From an uncultured Bacilli bacterium (GTDB lineage Bacteria; Bacillota_I; Bacilli_A; RF39; UBA660): a DNA stretch of 5,242 nt. The stretch covers positions 1 to 5,242 of the forward strand of contig CANQYA010000071.1 in NCBI GenBank assembly GCA_947627965.1, read 5' to 3'. Positions 1 through 5,242 of the stretch are shown one piece after another (the stretch's first letter is position 1; each line of letters opens with the position of its first letter). Made by a program: the position numbers and the translations under genes. A model generated the notes under the pieces. It was not told the DNA's origin. It saw only the letters and a program-made list of their open reading frames with translations, and searched no databases.

Positions 1-84
1 ATTTGTTACTAACTTATTTGCGTAGCAAATGCAAAAGGTGACATTTTAAAAAAATCTTAACATACCTAAATAAAAATATTATTC
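1..84. other. Unassigned stretch downstream of trmR
   Basis: No gene could be supported here. On the minus strand, the longest ATG-led frame in this stretch codes only 11 residues and has no ribosome site. A short perfect inverted repeat (ATTTGC, 3-nt loop, GCAAAT) lies at 16-30, but neither strand has a T-run after it, so it is not a convincing terminator. In B. subtilis the next gene after trmR is a U32 peptidase (yrrN). Whether that holds here lies outside the window, and no clear end to the operon is visible. Confidence 0.5.
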
Positions 85-678
85 TTAAACTTTTGTACTT
101 ACTGCTATACCGTCTCCCGCATCATAAAAAATTGTTTTAAAATCTTTATTTTCTTTTAAGTAATCAATATATAACTTTATCTTCTTTACAAGTCCTCTTA
201 AGTTTTTACTTTTTATTTCTTTTTCATCTTTCGCAATATATCCATGAAAATTAATATTATCCGTTATAATATAACCATTTTCTGTTAAATTTTTAGAAAA
301 CTTTTCAAAGAAAGCTAAATCTTTAGCTTTTGCTCCATCAATAAAAATCATATCAAATAATTCGTCTAATTCTACCCCTAAAGCATCTTTATATAATAAA
401 GTAATTCTATTCTCTAAACCTAATTCTTTTATATTTTTTACTGCTTCTAAATATCTTTCGTGATCTTTTTCTATCGAAGTAATAGTTACAGTAGGACTAG
501 CTATAGCCATCATAATAGCTGAATATCCTATAGCTGTTCCTATTTCTAATATATTTTTGGTTTTATGTTTTATTATGAAATTAGTTAAGAAATTAATTCC
601 TTCGTCCATCATAATTGGTACATTATTTTCTTTAGCATAGTTCTTCATTTCTTTAATTTTTGCATGTACCTCTACCAT
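85..678 (-). CDS. trmR: tRNA 5-hydroxyuridine methyltransferase TrmR (YrrM-like O-methyltransferase)
   Basis: This is a class I SAM-dependent O-methyltransferase of the YrrM/TrmR family, 197 aa from the chosen start. Characterised TrmR methylates 5-hydroxyuridine at the tRNA wobble position to 5-methoxyuridine, in the cytosol. Visible motifs are the SAM-binding loop EIGTAIGYS (45-53), acidic E70 at the end of beta-2, D98 in motif III, FIDGAK (112-117) and TDN (139-141). D114, D140 and N141 fit the divalent-metal site of this family. An upstream in-frame TTG at 687 would add three residues but lies only 2 nt after the ribosome site. The ATG at 678 lies 10 nt after AAAAGGAG and is preferred. 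It overlaps the mltG stop by 7 bp (ATGGTAG), so the two are probably translationally coupled. The family also contains catechol-type methyltransferases, but the gene order matches B. subtilis yrrL-yrrM and supports TrmR. The tRNA substrate is inferred from family and context. Confidence 0.87.
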   Translation of the reverse strand: MVEVHAKIKEMKNYAKENNVPIMMDEGINFLTNFIIKHKTKNILEIGTAIGYSAIMMAIASPTVTITSIEKDHERYLEAVKNIKELGLENRITLLYKDALGVELDELFDMIFIDGAKAKDLAFFEKFSKNLTENGYIITDNINFHGYIAKDEKEIKSKNLRGLVKKIKLYIDYLKENKDFKTIFYDAGDGIAVSTKV

Positions 679-1751
679 TCTAACCAAACTCCTTTTGCTT
701 TTAATTCATTTATTTTATCATTATGTTCTTTATATGTTTTAGTAAAATATACTTTTCTATTTTTATCTGCTACAAAGTATAAATAATCTGTATCACTAGG
801 ATTTAACGCTGAATCAATACTTTCAAATGATGGTATAGATACTGGACCTATAGGCAATTTACCTTCCATTTGTGGACCTCTAGTATTATATGGATTATAT
901 GTATTTATTTCTTTATCAGTAAGATTTCTTTCACTCATATTTATTTTAAAAGCATAATAAGTTGTAACATCACTACCTAAACTCATATTAATACTTAATC
1001 TATTATGAAATACACTTGATATGTCTTTACGATCTTGAGAAGTAACACCTTCTAATTCAATTATTGACGCTAAAGTCAAAAGTTCATGGACAGAAATATC
1101 TTTCTTTTCTATATCAGCTCTTATAGAAGTTAACTTTTTATCCATTTGATCTAACATTAACTTAAATATATCTTCAACACTTGCTTCTTTATTTTGTAAG
1201 AAATAAGTATCAGGATATAAATATCCCTCTAAAGGATAATATATTCCGTCAGTTAAAATAACATCATTTAAAAACCAATATTTATTTATAAGTTTATTTA
1301 AGTAATCTTTATCTTGTAATTTCTTAAACACATCTTCTTTAGTATTATCCGTCTTTTTTTCAATAATATTAGCAACTTCTCGCATATTAATTCCTTCATT
1401 AAAAGTAATTGATACACTATCAGGGTTATAACTATTACCTTTTTGTAATACCTCAATTATTTCTTCTAAACTCATACTTTTACTTAATTCATAAGTAGAT
1501 GCTTTTAAATTATTTATTTTATATAGTCTTGTATAGAAATAAAAGAAATTAGTACTGCGAATTAGTCCATCTTCTTTTAATAGTTCCCCTATTTTTTTAG
1601 TTGATGCTTGGGATGGAATAACAACAATTATTTTTTCTTTATCTTGTTTATTAATAGGTGAAAGGTTAATATTAAACATTACCCCGAAAATAATTATAGT
1701 AATAGATAAAACAATTAAAAGTATTAAAGCTGTATTTCTAAAATATTTCAT
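672..1751 (-). CDS. mltG: Endolytic murein transglycosylase MltG (YceG-like)
   Basis: MltG cleaves nascent glycan strands inside the chain at the outer face of the membrane and so sets strand length. It works with the cell-wall synthesis machinery. The protein is 359 aa from ATG 1751. A single N-terminal membrane anchor spans about residues 7-28. A LysM-like region follows (about 41-105), then the YceG catalytic domain. Family motifs are YPLEGYLYPDTY (172-183), ASIIELEG (228-235) with E232 as the expected catalytic glutamate, FHNRL (248-252), GSDVTTYYA (259-267) and the C-terminal DYLYFVAD segment. A longer frame from 1796 would add 15 residues, but these would be encoded across the end of DUF1292 and a hairpin. 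ATG 1751 has GAGGT 4 nt upstream and the signal-anchor directly after it, so it was chosen. The usual NPG of the late motif GPxxNPG reads IPS here, a modest departure as far as I recall the family. The gene sits in the conserved ireB-ruvX-DUF1292-mltG-trmR block. Confidence 0.95.
   Translation of the reverse strand: MKYFRNTALILLIVLSITIIIFGVMFNINLSPINKQDKEKIIVVIPSQASTKKIGELLKEDGLIRSTNFFYFYTRLYKINNLKASTYELSKSMSLEEIIEVLQKGNSYNPDSVSITFNEGINMREVANIIEKKTDNTKEDVFKKLQDKDYLNKLINKYWFLNDVILTDGIYYPLEGYLYPDTYFLQNKEASVEDIFKLMLDQMDKKLTSIRADIEKKDISVHELLTLASIIELEGVTSQDRKDISSVFHNRLSINMSLGSDVTTYYAFKINMSERNLTDKEINTYNPYNTRGPQMEGKLPIGPVSIPSFESIDSALNPSDTDYLYFVADKNRKVYFTKTYKEHNDKINELKAKGVWLEW
689..696 (-). promoter_or_regulatory. 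Ribosome binding site of trmR
   Basis: AAAAGGAG sits inside the last codons of mltG (Ala-Lys-Gly-Val). It is 10 nt before ATG 678 and only 2 nt before the alternative TTG at 687, which decides the start in favour of the ATG. Confidence 0.7.
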
Positions 1752-1764
1752 AACTACCTCAATC

Positions 1765-1792
1765 AAATAACGAGCATTATTGCTCGTTATTT
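1765..1792 (-). promoter_or_regulatory. Perfect 12-bp hairpin with the DUF1292 stop codon in the loop
   Basis: In the transcript, AAATAACGAGCA pairs perfectly with TGCTCGTTATTT across the 4-nt loop ATAA. The DUF1292 stop TAA (1779-1777) lies in that loop. The base of the stem is 4 nt upstream of the mltG ribosome site GAGGT (1760-1756). An A-rich flank precedes the stem and a broken U-rich stretch (TTATTTGATT) ends it, so a weak or partial intrinsic terminator is possible. A translational-coupling or RNA-stability element would fit equally well. The pairing is seen directly; the function is inferred. Confidence 0.6.
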
Positions 1793-2091
1793 TCACTTTC
1801 CTTTACTTCTGTAGAATTTGTTTTCTTTTTTATTTCTTCTTGTAAAGTATTTAAAATAGTTTCTATTATTTTCCATTCTTGATCAGTTTCGATTGGTTCT
1901 AAACGAGGATTTTCTTGTTTAGGATCATAAATAGAAGCATATACTTGAATATTACCTTCACTATCTTTACTATTGTCAGTATAAACTATGTAACTTTTTT
2001 TAGTTTCTTCTGAATCAAAAGTAAATAAAATATCACATTGTATTTCTTTTCCTTCGTCATTAATTACTTTAAACGTATTATTATTTTCCAT
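1777..2091 (-). CDS. DUF1292 family protein (YrzB-like), function unknown
   Basis: A small acidic soluble protein of 104 aa with no signal peptide or membrane segment. It matches the DUF1292/YrzB pattern: an N-terminal beta-rich part with LFTFDSEETKKSYIVYTD (22-39), then VYASIYDP (50-57), an acidic LEPIETDQEWKIIETILNTL segment, and a charged, probably disordered tail rich in Lys, Glu, Ser and Asn (about 87-104). The molecular role of the family is not established to my knowledge. The family is recognised by sequence and by its position between ruvX and mltG. ATG 2091 follows AGGAGG (2104-2099) by 7 nt, the best ribosome site in the window, which suggests strong translation. The gene overlaps the end of ruvX by 11 bp, and its ribosome site is encoded by two Arg codons of ruvX. 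Its last codons form the 5' arm of the hairpin at 1765-1792. Confidence 0.9.
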   Translation of the reverse strand: MENNNTFKVINDEGKEIQCDILFTFDSEETKKSYIVYTDNSKDSEGNIQVYASIYDPKQENPRLEPIETDQEWKIIETILNTLQEEIKKKTNSTEVKESENNEQ

Positions 2092-2506
2092 TTTTATTCC
2101 TCCTATCTAAAAATGATTGTAAAATGATTGTAGCTGCTATACTATCAACTACTTTTTTTCTTTTTTTTCTACTTGTATCATTAGAAATTAATAAATCATT
2201 AGCTTGTTTTGTCGTTAATCTTTCATCTATTAAATGAACAGGTATTTGTATTTTTTGTTCTAATTCTTCCTTGAATTTTAGTGATAATTCTCCTTTAGGA
2301 CCAATGGTATTATTCATATTTTTAGGAAATCCCAAAACTATTTCGCCGATATTATTTTCTAAAACTATTTTTTCAACATCATTTATCAGACGTTTATACT
2401 CTTCATTATGTCTAATTATTTTATAAGATGTTGCTATTAAACCGGTCGTATCACTAATAGCAATACCTAAGGTTTTACTTCCTAAATCTAATCCTAAATA
2501 ACGCAT
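2081..2506 (-). CDS. ruvX: Holliday junction resolvase-like nuclease RuvX/YqgF
   Basis: An RNase H-fold nuclease of the YqgF/RuvX family (B. subtilis YrrK), 141 aa, the usual length. In bacteria YqgF is linked to maturation of the 16S rRNA 5' end, and Holliday-junction or other nucleic-acid cleavage has been shown for some members. Motifs are LGLDLGSKTLGIAISD (4-19) with catalytic D7, IVLGFPKNMNNTIGPKG (56-72), LIDERLTT (92-99) with E95, and VDSIAATIILQSFL (120-133) with D121, so the acidic catalytic set is complete. ATG 2506 begins at the canonical N-terminus, but the only AAGGAG lies 18 nt upstream, too far for normal use. It begins 2 nt after the ireB stop (TAATAATG), so re-initiation coupled to ireB is likely. 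A basic stretch RKKRKK (113-118) is encoded by two poly-A runs just before D121 (see findings). Its 3' end overlaps DUF1292 by 11 bp. Confidence 0.95.
   Translation of the reverse strand: MRYLGLDLGSKTLGIAISDTTGLIATSYKIIRHNEEYKRLINDVEKIVLENNIGEIVLGFPKNMNNTIGPKGELSLKFKEELEQKIQIPVHLIDERLTTKQANDLLISNDTSRKKRKKVVDSIAATIILQSFLDRRNKNGK
2099..2104 (-). promoter_or_regulatory. Strong ribosome binding site of the DUF1292 gene
   Basis: AGGAGG lies 7 nt before ATG 2091. It is embedded in the ruvX reading frame, where it encodes consecutive Arg residues near the C-terminus (RRNKNGK). Confidence 0.75.
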
Positions 2507-2508
2507 TA

Positions 2509-2757
2509 TTATTTTTCTAAATAGCTCCTTAAAATAACTTCAATAATTTTATTACGATCAATTTTAGTTATCTTTTTTCGAGCGTCATTATGAGACGAAA
2601 TATAACCTGGATCGCCACTCATTAAATAACCAACTAATTGATTTACAGGATTATATCCTCTTTCTTCTAAAGCATTATAAACATCTTTAATAGTATCTTT
2701 TACAAGATTTTCCTCAAATTCTTCTAGCGAATATAAATTGGTCTTATCAATATCCAT
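2509..2757 (-). CDS. ireB: IreB family regulatory protein (UPF0297, YrzL-like)
   Basis: A small cytosolic protein of 82 aa. In Enterococcus faecalis, IreB is a substrate of the PASTA-domain Ser/Thr kinase IreK and a negative regulator of cephalosporin resistance. The family core is clear: ALEERGYNPVNQLVGYL (29-45), MSGDPGYISSHNDARKKI (46-63) and a C-terminal RNKIIEVILRSYLEK helix. A longer frame from 2772 would add five residues, but ATG 2757 follows AGGTGAT (2767-2761) and lies about 19 nt after the predicted transcription start, while 2772 would lie almost on that start. The N-terminus reads MDIDKTNLYSL. T6 aligns with the second reported phospho-threonine, and the first seems to be replaced by I3. 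The gene ends in tandem stops (TAATAA), 2 nt before ruvX. In many Bacillota alaS lies just upstream; here a rhomboid gene does. No PASTA kinase is in the window, so the regulatory link is inferred from the family. Confidence 0.94.
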   Translation of the reverse strand: MDIDKTNLYSLEEFEENLVKDTIKDVYNALEERGYNPVNQLVGYLMSGDPGYISSHNDARKKITKIDRNKIIEVILRSYLEK

Positions 2758-2760
2758 ATT

Positions 2761-2767
2761 ATCACCT
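2761..2767 (-). promoter_or_regulatory. Ribosome binding site of ireB
   Basis: AGGTGAT matches the 3' part of the consensus Shine-Dalgarno sequence and ends 3 nt before ATG 2757. It lies inside the five-codon extension of the longer frame from 2772, so it argues for the shorter protein. Confidence 0.65.
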
Positions 2768-2782
2768 ATCATTCATAAATTA

Positions 2783-2811
2783 ATTTTATCAAAAAATTTA
2801 TAACTAATCAA
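2783..2811 (-). promoter_or_regulatory. Extended -10 sigma-A-type promoter of the ireB operon
   Basis: TTGATT (2811-2806) as -35 is followed after 17 nt by TAAAAT (2788-2783) as -10. A TG dinucleotide in the extended -10 position gives TGATAAAAT. The predicted start is near 2776, leaving a leader of about 19 nt that carries only the ribosome site. The -35 box overlaps the TGA stop of the rhomboid gene. No intrinsic terminator lies between the two genes, so read-through from the rhomboid gene is also possible. Confidence 0.7.
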
Positions 2812-3950
2812 CTAATATAATTAAAAGCCATAAATAATAAGAAAGCAATTAAAAGAATTAAAACGATAAAACCATTGATCATTTCAAATTTTGTACTCTT
2901 ATATTTAACTCCTACTCCTACTGTAGCTAAAACTCCTCCCACAAGTCCTCCTATATGGGCAAAGTTATCAATTCCTGGTGTTACAAACCCTATTATTAGA
3001 TTGATAACAATTAAAGGTATTATTTGACTTCTTAAAACACTTCCTAAATAAACACGATAATGGTATCCAAAATATAATAATGAACCCATAAGTCCAAAGA
3101 TAGCACCACTCGCACCAATACTAGCTGTATTATTATTTAATACTATTGATAGTAAACTAGAAGTAATAATACTAATAAAATATATAACGATATATTTTAC
3201 TCGTCCCATAAAACTTTCTATTTGACTACCAATTACATATAATGCATAACAATTAAATAATAAATGAATAATATTGGCATGAAGAAAAGCCCCAGTAATT
3301 AAACGGTAATATTCATGATAATTAACTACGTATGGTCCATATAAAGCATATTTATTAAATATATTTTCATATTGACCAGATAAAGCCATAAAAGCATAAA
3401 TAATAATATTAATAAAAACTAATATCGCAGTAACAACACTTTTTTTAGGTTTAAAAACTCTTTCTGCTTTCATAGCGTCTTCTTTATTTTTATTATTAAT
3501 GTCGTTAGTTATTTTTATAAATAATTGCAATCCTTCCTCAGAAAACTTTAATTTATTATTAATATCAGGAAAATATTGATATAAAAAATCATATTTATTA
3601 ATATCTTTTTCATCATATAAATAAATACAATCGATATCCCCTGTTTCTTTTAATTCGACATTATCTCCTAAATCAGTATATACTGTTAAGGCATTCATTT
3701 TTAAAGAAAAAGTTTTTTTCTTTATTTTCTTTAAAACATGTCTTGCTTTATATAAATCAAAATCCAACTGTTCTTCATTATGAATATGATTAGATACTAT
3801 TCTAATAACTTTATAATCACTTTCTAAATTCTCTAACCAAATTTCATTTTCGGCACCCTGTAGAATAATAGGATTATAATTTTTATTAGTAATAAAATAA
3901 TGTAATAACTTCATAACAATTAGATTTTTCCTATCTAATGACTCGTCCAT
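2808..3950 (-). CDS. Rhomboid intramembrane serine protease with cytosolic N-terminal domain (GluP/YqgP-like)
   Basis: A 380-aa polytopic membrane protease of the S54 family that cleaves transmembrane segments within the bilayer. Residues 1 to about 168 form a soluble, charged domain resembling the N-terminal domain of B. subtilis YqgP (note IWLENLESDYKVIRIV, 37-52). About seven membrane segments follow: 172-191, 221-241, 252-271, 277-296, 306-325, 330-348 and 357-377. Catalytic features are complete: HxxxN (H229-N233), GASG with nucleophile S281, and FAHIGG with H332. The protein stops after the last helix, so the C-terminal TPR repeats of YqgP are absent. A frame from TTG 3992 would add 14 residues and run through the promoter. 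ATG 3950 follows AAAGGAG by 7 nt and was chosen. In B. subtilis, YqgP cleaves the Mg transporter MgtE and works with FtsH, with its cytosolic domain sensing divalent metal; a similar role here is only a hypothesis. It ends with TGA. Confidence 0.93.
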   Translation of the reverse strand: MDESLDRKNLIVMKLLHYFITNKNYNPIILQGAENEIWLENLESDYKVIRIVSNHIHNEEQLDFDLYKARHVLKKIKKKTFSLKMNALTVYTDLGDNVELKETGDIDCIYLYDEKDINKYDFLYQYFPDINNKLKFSEEGLQLFIKITNDINNKNKEDAMKAERVFKPKKSVVTAILVFINIIIYAFMALSGQYENIFNKYALYGPYVVNYHEYYRLITGAFLHANIIHLLFNCYALYVIGSQIESFMGRVKYIVIYFISIITSSLLSIVLNNNTASIGASGAIFGLMGSLLYFGYHYRVYLGSVLRSQIIPLIVINLIIGFVTPGIDNFAHIGGLVGGVLATVGVGVKYKSTKFEMINGFIVLILLIAFLLFMAFNYIS

Positions 3951-3957
3951 ATTCATT

Positions 3958-3964
3958 CTCCTTT
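3958..3964 (-). promoter_or_regulatory. Ribosome binding site of the rhomboid gene
   Basis: AAAGGAG lies 7 nt before ATG 3950 and only 1 nt before an in-frame ATG at 3956, so the start is set at 3950. Confidence 0.75.
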
Positions 3965-3972
3965 GTTTAATT

Positions 3973-4001
3973 ATTATATAATATTTTTTCAAAGAAATAA
4001 A
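3973..4001 (-). promoter_or_regulatory. Candidate promoter of the rhomboid gene
   Basis: A perfect -10 TATAAT (3978-3973) has a weak -35 TTTATT (4001-3996) at 17 nt, in a very AT-rich stretch directly after the terminator of the M16 gene. The predicted start near 3966 gives a leader of about 16 nt with the ribosome site. AT-richness makes chance -10 matches common, so support comes mainly from the position between a terminator and a gene. Confidence 0.5.
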
Positions 4002-4011
4002 GTTTTAAATT

Positions 4012-4033
4012 AAAAACATCTCTAAAAGAGATG
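4012..4033 (-). terminator. Rho-independent terminator after the M16 peptidase gene
   Basis: CATCTCT, the loop TTT, then AGAGATG form a perfect 7-bp stem, followed at once by TTTTT. The stem can be extended by a G-U and an A-U pair. It begins directly after the TAG stop of the M16 gene. It separates that gene from the rhomboid gene, which has its own promoter candidate just beyond. Confidence 0.85.
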
Positions 4034-5242
4034 CTAAAGAGTTTCTTTGGACAAAATAACAATCGAGTTATTAGTAAAAGATAAATCTTTTTTTATTTTT
4101 TGTAATGTTTCTATATTCATTTTTCTAATTAATGGTACTCTATCATAAATAACTTTATCATATTCGATAATATCGTTAATTATATTGTCGACAGTCAATT
4201 CGACATTATCGGTCATAATTACTTCTGAAGAAATCCAAACTTTTTTACAACGTTCCATTTCTTCACTAGTAATTTCGTAATTATTAAATTCTTCAATTAT
4301 ATTTTGGATTAATTCTTTAGGTACATTACTTTCTATCCAAAAAGTTATAATTAAAAATTCTCCTACATGCATACGATCAAACATTAAAGAATTCATTTTG
4401 TTTTCACGCATCATTTTCTCACGAAAAGATGAAGATGTACCAAAAATAATATTTAAAATCATTCCTACATATAAATTATATGTATAAACATCTTTTATCT
4501 TTTTTAAGGATAATTTAATCGAAAAACCTGCTTTAGGAACAACGACGTTATGTCGTTCTTTTTCTATTAATTTACTATTAACTTCTAAAGGTTCCTCTAT
4601 TTCTTTAATAATAGGTAGAGGCATTTTCTTTTTATTTTTTAATAAAGGATTATTTTTTATAAGTTTCATTATTTTATTAGGGTCAAAATCTCCACCAACT
4701 ACTAATCCCATATTACTAGGTTGATAAAAAGTATTATAGCAAGAATATAAATGTTCTTTAGTAATAGTAGCAATAGTTTCAACACTTCCCGCAATATCAT
4801 TTCTAATTGGGTGGTTCTTAAATATTGCTTTTTCTACTTCTTTAGTCAAAGTCCACTCGGGACTATCGTCATACATTTTTATTTCTTCACCAATAATTCC
4901 CTTTTCTTTTTCGACATTTTCATCTGTAAAATAAGGACTATTAAGGTAATTGATTAAGTATGTTAAATTTTTTTCTAATTCATTAGTTCCATAGACAATA
5001 TAATTAGTAACTTTAAAACCAGTCGAAGCATTACAACTACTTCCATTTTTAGAATAAAATTCAAAAGGTGTATCACCATTTTCTTGTTCAAACATTTTAT
5101 GCTCTAAAAAGTGAGCCGTACCGTCTGGTACTTTGATAAAATCTTTTTCTCCATTAGGTATAAAACTAGTATTAATCGAACCAAATTTGGTAAAATAACT
5201 CATATAATAATTCTTTTTATTAGGAAAATTTACTAAATAAAC
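4034..5242 (-). CDS. M16 family zinc metallopeptidase, YmfH-like (N-terminus beyond window)
   Basis: A cytosolic, pitrilysin-type peptidase subunit of the YmfH group. The frame is open to the right edge, so the first residues are missing; 402 aa are visible. The stretch before the internal ATG at 5203 encodes VYLVNFPNKKNYY, which continues the family's N-terminal beta strands, so that ATG is not the real start. Numbering from the edge, the inverted zinc motif HFLEH is at 44-48 (H44 and H48 bind zinc, E47 is catalytic). EKGIIGEE (113-120) supplies the third ligand E120 with conserved E113. YFTDENVEKEKGIIGEEIKMYDD is the typical stretch around it. The C-terminal half holds GTSSSFREKM, typical of the second M16 domain. 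About 20-25 residues are probably missing, given a usual length near 425. In many Bacillota, YmfH is paired with the M16 protein YmfF; the partner could lie just outside. The substrate is unknown. A terminator follows directly. Confidence 0.93.
   Translation of the reverse strand, partial: VYLVNFPNKKNYYMSYFTKFGSINTSFIPNGEKDFIKVPDGTAHFLEHKMFEQENGDTPFEFYSKNGSSCNASTGFKVTNYIVYGTNELEKNLTYLINYLNSPYFTDENVEKEKGIIGEEIKMYDDSPEWTLTKEVEKAIFKNHPIRNDIAGSVETIATITKEHLYSCYNTFYQPSNMGLVVGGDFDPNKIMKLIKNNPLLKNKKKMPLPIIKEIEEPLEVNSKLIEKERHNVVVPKAGFSIKLSLKKIKDVYTYNLYVGMILNIIFGTSSSFREKMMRENKMNSLMFDRMHVGEFLIITFWIESNVPKELIQNIIEEFNNYEITSEEMERCKKVWISSEVIMTDNVELTVDNIINDIIEYDKVIYDRVPLIRKMNIETLQKIKKDLSFTNNSIVILSKETL

Noticed and set aside
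16..30. ATTTGC-GTA-GCAAAT repeat as the operon terminator
   Set aside because: Only 6 bp, with no T-run on either strand. It may be part of something beyond the edge but cannot be called.
1752..1796. Longer MltG with 15 extra N-terminal residues
   Set aside because: The ATG lies inside the DUF1292 gene and the hairpin, without a ribosome site, and would push the membrane anchor inward. ATG 1751 has GAGGT at a good distance.
2758..2807. AT-only inverted repeat (ATAAATT / AATTTAT) after the rhomboid gene as a terminator
   Set aside because: The stem has no G-C pairs and no trailing T-run in the transcript; the bases are better explained as promoter spacer and -10 region.
3951..3992. Longer rhomboid protein from TTG 3992
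   Set aside because: The extension runs through the TATAAT box and the AAAGGAG ribosome site, which both point to ATG 3950.
4751..4957. Plus-strand open frame of 68 codons inside the M16 gene
   Set aside because: It is antisense to a well-supported peptidase gene, rich in Phe, Ser and Asn as expected from an AT-rich complement, and has no recognisable domain.
1..5242. CRISPR array, insertion sequence, tRNA/rRNA gene, toxin-antitoxin or phage genes
   Set aside because: No regularly spaced repeats, transposase motifs, cloverleaf sequence or phage-like proteins were seen on either strand; gene content is core and conserved.

Overview
The window is a very AT-rich stretch (roughly a quarter G+C by eye) of a low-GC Gram-positive (Bacillota, Bacilli-like) chromosome. 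Every gene lies on the minus strand, so the window reads from right to left. UGG encodes Trp, and UGA serves as the stop of the rhomboid gene, so the standard bacterial code applies rather than the Mycoplasma code. MltG and IreB imply a cell that makes peptidoglycan. The species cannot be named from this sequence; an uncultured gut Bacilli lineage would fit.

Right part (4034-5242): a YmfH-type M16 zinc peptidase. It runs off the right edge, because its reading frame stays open to base 5242. It ends in a rho-independent terminator (4012-4033). Middle (2808-4001): a GluP/YqgP-like rhomboid protease with a cytosolic N-terminal domain and its own promoter candidate. Left part (85-2811): the conserved Bacillota block ireB - ruvX(yqgF) - DUF1292 - mltG - trmR, in the same order as B. 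subtilis yrzL-yrrK-yrzB-yrrL-yrrM. A good extended -10 promoter overlaps the rhomboid stop codon and reads into ireB. The last 84 bases hold no recognisable gene.

The five-gene operon is tightly packed. There is a 2-nt gap between ireB and ruvX, an 11-bp overlap between ruvX and DUF1292, a 25-nt gap holding most of a hairpin between DUF1292 and mltG, and a 7-bp overlap between mltG and trmR. It joins a kinase-linked regulator of envelope stress (IreB), a pre-rRNA processing/resolvase-like nuclease (RuvX/YqgF), a septal/lateral glycan-strand terminase (MltG) and a tRNA wobble-uridine methyltransferase (TrmR). Four starts were moved inward from the longest open frame to an ATG with a well-placed Shine-Dalgarno sequence (trmR, mltG, ireB, rhomboid).

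This is mostly ordinary core genome. I found no new defence, mobile or CRISPR-like system. The points most worth a second look are a perfect 12-bp hairpin carrying the DUF1292 stop codon in its loop just before the mltG ribosome site, a double poly-A tract in ruvX with stops waiting in both shifted frames, and an IreB that seems to keep only one of the two known phospho-threonines.
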